Assembly (NCBI GenBank): GCA_010279815.1
Contig: QEOQ01000253.1
Coordinates: forward strand, 1,121,978 to 1,185,977
DNA from: Brachionus plicatilis
Lineage: Eukaryota; Rotifera; Eurotatoria; Ploima; Brachionidae
Length of the DNA: 64,000 nt
Direction of reading: 5' to 3'
The notes under the pieces were generated by a model. The model was not told where the DNA came from, did no database searches, and saw nothing but the letters and a program-made list of their open reading frames with translations. A program made the position numbers and the translations under genes. Positions 58,480-64,000 of this stretch are shown piece by piece. How positions within the stretch are numbered: position 1 is the first letter of the stretch; each line of letters starts with the position of its first letter.

Positions 58480-59472
58480 TTTTTAACAATTTAACTCAAA
58501 GATTTTTTTATTCTTGCTACATTAAATTAAATGTAGATGAATTTAACAGAAAATTTTAAAATTTGATTAAAAAATTTTTTTGTAATTATTACATTTTTTC
58601 TACAATTTAGCTACAAAATGTAGAAAAAATATTTTTAAATTAATTTTTTTCTTAAACAGGTCTTCAAATTTGACTATTTTTTTTATCTTTTTTTTTATTA
58701 AAAATTTTTTGGGTTAAAAAATTAAACAGAAAATTTTAAAATTTAATTAAAATTTTTTTTTAGATATTTAAAAATTCGTAAAAAGATTCTTAAATTAGGC
58801 TCATTTTTTTATTTCTTGGGTTGATTATTGAAAAGGAAAGCCTTGTGGATACGGTCCGAAATAATTGCTACATAACATTTTTCTCCAATGTAGATACAAA
58901 ATTTAGAAAAAATTATAACCATTCTGCTAAAGAAAATTTTAAAATTTGGCTGAAGAATTTAAAATATTATTTTGTTCTTATTTCTTTTTTTCCACAATGT
59001 AACTATAAAATACAGAAAAAAATGTAATGATGAATTTAGCAAAAAAATTTAAAATTTGACTCAAAATAAATAAATTTTTTTGTTCTTATTTCATTTTTCT
59101 GCAATGTAGCTTCAAAATTAAGAGAAAAAAATATTTAAAATTTTTTTCTGCTACATTCTTCCTAAAATATGACTATAAAATACAGAAAAAATGTAGTGAT
59201 GAATTTAGCAAAAAATTTAAAATTTGACTCAGGAATTAAAAATTTTTTTTTCTTATTGCTGAATTTTTTTACAATTTAGCAACAAAATGTAGAAACAAAA
59301 AATTTTCAGTAATTTTTTTTTGTCTTAAAAATTGGTAAAAAGGTTCTTAAATTTGGCTACTATTTTTATCTTTTAGGTTATGTTAGCTAGTCTACAAGTT
59401 GAAGAATAATATAAAAATGAATTATCTGTATTGAAAGGGAAAGCCTTGCGGTTAGGTTTCGAAATAATTCTG
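58480..59472. repeat. Degenerate tandem repeat region
   Basis: Units centred on 'ACAAAATGTAGAAAAAAT' and 'AATTTAGCAAAAAATTTAAA' followed by ATTTGACTC recur at about 58616, 58889, 59000, 59113, 59170 and 59280. In addition GAAAGGCCTTG-type sequence (ATTGAAAAGGAAAGCCTTGT...CGAAATAATT) at 58827 is repeated at 59430, ~603 bp away. The whole looks like a diverged duplication with internal short tandem units. Non-coding. Confidence 0.6.
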
Positions 59473-60162
59473 AGTAAGTCCGCAAGACTTTGCCTTTGAG
59501 TGAATGGCCGTGGGACACGGCGCACTCACCAAATTAATATGATAGCCGATTTTACTCTCTTGAAAAAAGCGCTTTAATGTGTCTAAGTGTTCGCTGTTAA
59601 CCCGGACGCATTTGTCATGAAAGTTTGATAATCAATCAAATGAGACAAGTCATGAAAAGCCAATCAATCCAATGTCACTTTGAAGATACTCAGTCTATGC
59701 ATAAACTATGCTCGGAATAATTGAGACCGATTGAGTTTAGTCTAAGCATTGTAAACAAACAATTGTTTTTTTTTTGTTTAAAAAAGAAAATAGAATTTTT
59801 GGTCAAGAATAGTCTGCTCTCGAAAAAGAGCTCCAATTAAGAACACAATCGATACCGTACATTAGTTTATTCAGACTTTAGCTCCAAATTAATTTAATAA
59901 CTTGAAAAATTTGACAAATTTTGTCTCTAATTAAACCTCAAATTAATCCTTTGGTTTGTTTAGATTTTTTAAAAAAAAAGTTTACAAGTTTTTTTAATTA
60001 ATTTTAGATAAAATATAAAATAGAAAAGGATGAATTTTTATCTAAGATAAAAACAACGAGCGAAGAATAAAGAAAATAACACTTTTTTAGTTGAATAAAT
60101 CACTAAAACACAAGGCTTTAACAAAAAAATCTCGAATAACACTGGTTTTGGATTACACAGTA
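59473..60162 (+). other. Region upstream of CAMSAP
   Basis: 59,475-59,750 is G/C-richer (GGCCGTGGGACACGGCGCAC) and may be promoter or an untranslated exon. An acceptor-like GGATTACACAG immediately precedes the start codon, so a 5' UTR intron or trans-splice site is possible. Confidence 0.35.
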
Positions 60163-63100
60163 ATGGATACGACAAATGACAACGATTATTTTGAGCTCGA
60201 GCCGTTCGAGCAATACAAACCGCATGAGGTAAGCTCAAATTAATTCGAAATTAAATGATACCTTTGTAATTAAAATAAAAGCCCTTCAAATTAAATAGTC
60301 CGTCTTTAAGTTAATAGGCTTTGGAATCTGACAAAATTGTTGCCAAGATATTCAACTTAAATAACTAACCCTTATCCATCTTTGCTTGGAATTGATTCCT
60401 ACTCTTGACAAAAATTTGAATTATTTTCTTGGACCAGATTCTTAAAATTTAAGAAAAACAAATCTCAAAACCAGATCTAAAATAGAAATAAAATATAAAG
60501 AAATTTCATTTATTTATTATTTAGTGATTTAAAATAAGAAAAATTTTCCATACGCTCACAAGACGCTTTTGCGAACACACAAGTCCTAAAGGTTTAGTCA
60601 AATGTATTGAAAAAATGGTCATTTTAATTTAATTTAATTATTTCCAAACACAAAAGTTTATTTAACTTTTATAAGAGTTAAAATTGGTTTAACTTGATTA
60701 ATTTTTTTCATTTTTGAATGGAATTTTTATTAAGCAAAATTTAATTTTAAATGTGAATTAATTAAAGCCAAATCCAGTTGTCCGCTATCGAAATTTAAGT
60801 CCGTAAGCATTGGTTACAATTTCCATTAAGGCCGAGATTAAATTTAAAAAAAAATTTAAATAATTTCGACGGTTTCTTTACACAAAAAAGTGCTTGACAC
60901 TCTAATTCAATTAAAAAGCTTCTCTAAAAAGCCGGTCAAAAAGAATTCTATTACGCAAAAGTCTTTGGGTCAATAGAAGCTTATCACGTGGATTAAAAGT
61001 TTAATCTTTTCCTTAGGTTCGTTATACGAAATTATGACCACAATTAAAAATTTCTAATAAAAATTTTTTAAATTTATTTCTCTCTAGACCGACTATTTAT
61101 CAAATATTTTGGCAAATTTTGCCAAATGTTTCAATTCATTAGACTAATTATTTAGGATACTAATGGTCATAAAATTTAAATTTTGCGACTATTTCAAAAA
61201 TAAAAGCTTTGGTTTAAAATTGCATAGCAAATCTCATCGAGCTTATCCTAATCTAATTTTGCTTGAAATTTGTTTTAAACTTTTGCGTCGCTATAATAAA
61301 AACAATAAAGCGACATTTTTTTGTTCAATTAGAATACAATAGCTAATACATATCATTTTATTGAGATTTTTCTATAGCTTGGCCCAAATTTACCACAAGC
61401 ATAATCTAGAAATATTTATTTTCAAAATTTTTAAATTAATTAGACCAATTTCTAACAAATAATTTTTTCCTGAAAATTTTATAAAAAGTTTCCCATAGCT
61501 TTTTTTCTCCAATCCAACCACTGTTCTACCCACAATTTGATTTTAGCAAAGAAAAAAATTAATTTTTTTTTAAATATTTATTTTCAAATTAAATTCCAAT
61601 GCTAACAAATTTGGATCGTATTGAAGAACTTTTTTAATCTAGAATTTTTGTATGGCTTTGTAGGCTAGATTAGAATGCGGAAAAGACCACATTTGAAATT
61701 TGAGTGTTTCCAAGTGTATATATTTGTGTACGAGTTATGTCACAATTTTTACCGAATTTGTTTCAAATATTCCGAGCTACAATATTTGTTTGAGGATTAG
61801 TTATGTTTTTAGATTAAAATTATTCTTTTATTTTATCTTTTGTAAGACTTTGAGTAGAAAAATTTAATTTATTAGGCTCATTTTTTCGTATACAAAGTTG
61901 GGAAAGGCTTTATTTAATAAACTTTTAAAATTGTGCCCCAAAATCTTAATTTAAAAGTCAATTTAAATCAAAATAAGCTTCAACTTTTAGCCTGTTGCTT
62001 GAATTTTGACCTGATTTGGTCCCAATTAAAACCATTATTGTTTCTCGTCTTATCGCGGTATGATTTTAACACCTATGCAATTAATTCAAATTTTTTTGTC
62101 AACAACGAAAACAATAATATTCTAAATTCTGAGTTTAGTTTAGAGTAGCCAAGTTATTTGAAAGAGAAAAAAAAATCACATCAAAAATTGTTGACCAGTT
62201 TTCCACCGAGATTTGCGTCTACTAGGTCGATTCTAATAACAATAGAAAAAATAAAAAATAAAGGTAAAATTTGAATGATTCCAGTTTATTGCAAATTGGT
62301 GTCAAAACAAATTTTCTATTTATTCGCATTTTTTTACTTGACCAAGTCTAAATATTTGATTTTTAAATTTTTGAAAAGCTCGTAGATTTTAATATTATCA
62401 ATTAAAATAGCTGTTTGCTGCTAAATTCAAGGTCTTAAAATGAAAATCTAATATCTTTTTCAAACAGACGGAATAAACATGGCTTATATATTCAACTATG
62501 GAGTATTGAAAAAAAATTGTATATTTTAATTTTATTTTTAATTGTATTTTAAGTCAAAATTTTCGGCTTCACTTAAATGGCTGCTGTCCAAATCAAACCA
62601 AAGGTGCCTAAGCGAGCCATTTTTTGAGGAAAACGAACTTGGCAAGTCGCTTCGCGCCGAAGTTGTCCAAGAATTAATTAATGGAAATTTGTATTGCAGC
62701 GCATGCAGCAATTTGTTTAGTAAAAATTTCGATCAAATATCTCATGTGATTGATTTTTTGGCTAGCAAATCAATTTTGGTCACCGATGAAAACGATGAAT
62801 CAGTCACTTGGCAAATTGTTAGCCAAGACTCTCCATTTTATGTTGTAAGCAATCTGTTTTAGTGAAAAATTAAAATTCTTTTTTAAAAAATTTTTTAAAT
62901 TTAGAGTGCACATTTAGCCTTGATTGATAGTATTATGACGTATTATTCGCTTCGAATAATACAGTTCGATTCAGTCCACAACTCTTTAAAGTAAGTGCCA
63001 AAAAATTTTAAAAATAAATATTTAAAAATAACTTTTTCAATTAAAATTTTTAGAAAATATACAAAAAATATATCTAATGATAGAATGCCTTCAAATTTGG

Positions 63101-63574
63101 AGCAGGTATGCTCGTATTGGTTGAATAGCATTGCCAAGATTGTGCTCGATTGTGTAGAGATCGAGTGCGATACATTCGGCAGACAGTCCAGTCCAGTCAA
63201 GTGCCAGCCTCACATATTTTTGCACGGAATAGACAGCGACTTGGCCAAGTCGCTAGCATGCGGAACAATTTTGTCTGTTCTAATCGTGTTCTATACAAGC
63301 GACATTGAAATAGATCTGAGTGATATATGTCTTCAGGAAAATGTTGGCTTTGAGGAACGAGTCGAAAATTTAAACTTAATCAAAGAGTTTTGTGAAAAGT
63401 TTCTCGGACCCAAGATATTTTGTTTTTCGTTCGAGGACTTTTTGTACAGTCCATTGGAAATGAACATAAACAAATTGGCGTTTATAGCCGAACTTTTCTA
63501 CTTTTTTGAACTGAATCCAGTACCTAATTTAGTTGAGTCGAACCACTTTGAAAATTTCAAGGAATATATTAAAA
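60163..63574 (+). CDS. CAMSAP: CAMSAP/Patronin microtubule minus-end protein, 5' part
   Basis: CAMSAP/Patronin proteins bind and stabilise free microtubule minus ends. Four exons, 60163-60228, 62554-62844, 62905-62990 and 63054-63574, join in frame to ~321 residues of the N-terminal calponin-homology (CH) region. Matches to the family in order: LEPFEQYKPHESKFSASLKW with LLSK, GNLYCSACSNLF, SAHLALIDSIMTYYSLRIIQ, LEQVCSYWLNSI, IDLSDICLQENVGFEERVEN and FSFEDFLYSPLEMN followed by KLAFIAELFYFFE. A stop follows soon after (63592), but a GTAAAT donor at 63575 lies just before it and the coiled-coil and C-terminal CKK domain are missing, so the gene almost certainly continues beyond the window. Intron 1 is ~2.3 kb; the others are 60-63 bp. 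Which CAMSAP paralogue cannot be told. Confidence 0.9.
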
Positions 63575-64000
63575 GTAAATTTAATATAATTTAAACTATC
63601 AATGATCAACTCTGCAACACTAAAAAATTTAATGATTAAAAATAGCAAAAATGTCTGCTAAATTTTATTTTCGAAAATATTTCAAGTCAAAACTATCTGC
63701 TTCACTTTAATTTCTGATGATTTAAAAAAACAAAAAGTCTGAGATTAATTTATTTATTTTTAAACATTAAAAAATAATTGAAAAATTGTTAATTAATAAT
63801 TTTTAAAAAGAAGATTTTTTTTTCTATTTTTGACACTAAATAGTTGTTTTGTATTGATCATTGGGCTAATGAGGTGAGCAGAATTGAGTGCTAAAATTAA
63901 AAATAATTTAAGAATACATGAAAAAACACTATCACGCCACTACACCGTTTTTATCGGCGCGTATCGGAGATGTCACCCGCAACAGCTTCATAAAAAAAAG
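63575..64000 (+). other. Presumed CAMSAP intron to window edge
   Basis: AT-rich, except the last 65 bases (from about 63935), which are abruptly G/C-richer (TTATCGGCGCGTATCGGAGA). On the minus strand these give MKLLRVTSPIRADKNGVVA-stop. Could be the next exon, a repeat end or another gene's edge. Confidence 0.35.

Noticed and set aside
59430..59530. tRNA-like impression (GGTTTCGAAAT and paired GGCCGTGGGACACGGC)
   Set aside because: No acceptor stem or anticodon arm can be folded around the T-arm-like bases; the sequence is better explained as part of the local duplication.
62943..63200. 85-codon minus-strand ORF
   Set aside because: Antisense to CAMSAP exons and crosses an intron.
1..64000. 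CRISPR arrays, operons, ribosome binding sites or other prokaryotic features
   Set aside because: The genes are spliced and eukaryotic; no regularly spaced identical repeats with unique spacers were seen.

Overview
The window is nuclear DNA of a very AT-rich animal. Coding genes are split by many short GT-AG introns (mostly 45-80 bp, AT-rich), with a few kilobase-scale introns that hold transposon debris. Splice phases close exactly when exons are joined by eye, and the products are proteins conserved across animals (TMEM131, CAMSAP/Patronin, TBC1D19, MFSD14, RPL31, Hsp70, calmodulin-like proteins). An invertebrate is likely. The composition and short introns would fit something like a rotifer, but that is inference and no taxonomic marker in the window settles it.

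Layout. 1-2750: fold-back and dispersed repeats. 2753-4773 (+): cytosolic-type Hsp70. 6575-7307 (-): small type I membrane protein, head to head with 7612-9741 (+), a 12-exon TBC1D19 Rab-GAP. 9742-12371: hairpin repeats. 12372-25187 (-): a 21-exon TMEM131, the largest gene, with transposons in three long introns. 25188-30451: gene-poor, one decayed probably transposon-derived block. 30452-31077 (-): calmodulin-like protein. 33317-34099 (+): a small multi-exon gene with no long ORF, one of whose introns looks like an inverted-repeat element. 34100-43317: repeat-rich desert with a Tc1-like remnant, a second dispersed repeat copy, a 1,045-bp fold-back element with 394-bp arms and an AT-hook-like ORF, and a decayed LINE. 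43318-48601 (+): MFSD14 transporter. 49747-50532 (-): second EF-hand protein. 51743-52275 (-): ribosomal protein L31. 52276-60162: gene desert with an inverted-repeat element and a tandemly repeated stretch. 60163 to the right edge (+): 5' part of CAMSAP/Patronin, continuing beyond the window.

The genes are independent housekeeping or cell-biology loci and do not form a pathway; the common thread is secretory and membrane traffic (TMEM131, TBC1D19, possibly MFSD14) and cytoskeleton or Ca2+ signalling (CAMSAP, EF-hand proteins). The most unusual content is in the repeats: several unrelated long inverted-repeat elements, a family of ACGTAAA-rich hairpins, the AT-hook fold-back element, and an inverted repeat that almost exactly fills an intron. 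All gene models were built by reading the sequence and have not been tested with transcripts or searches.
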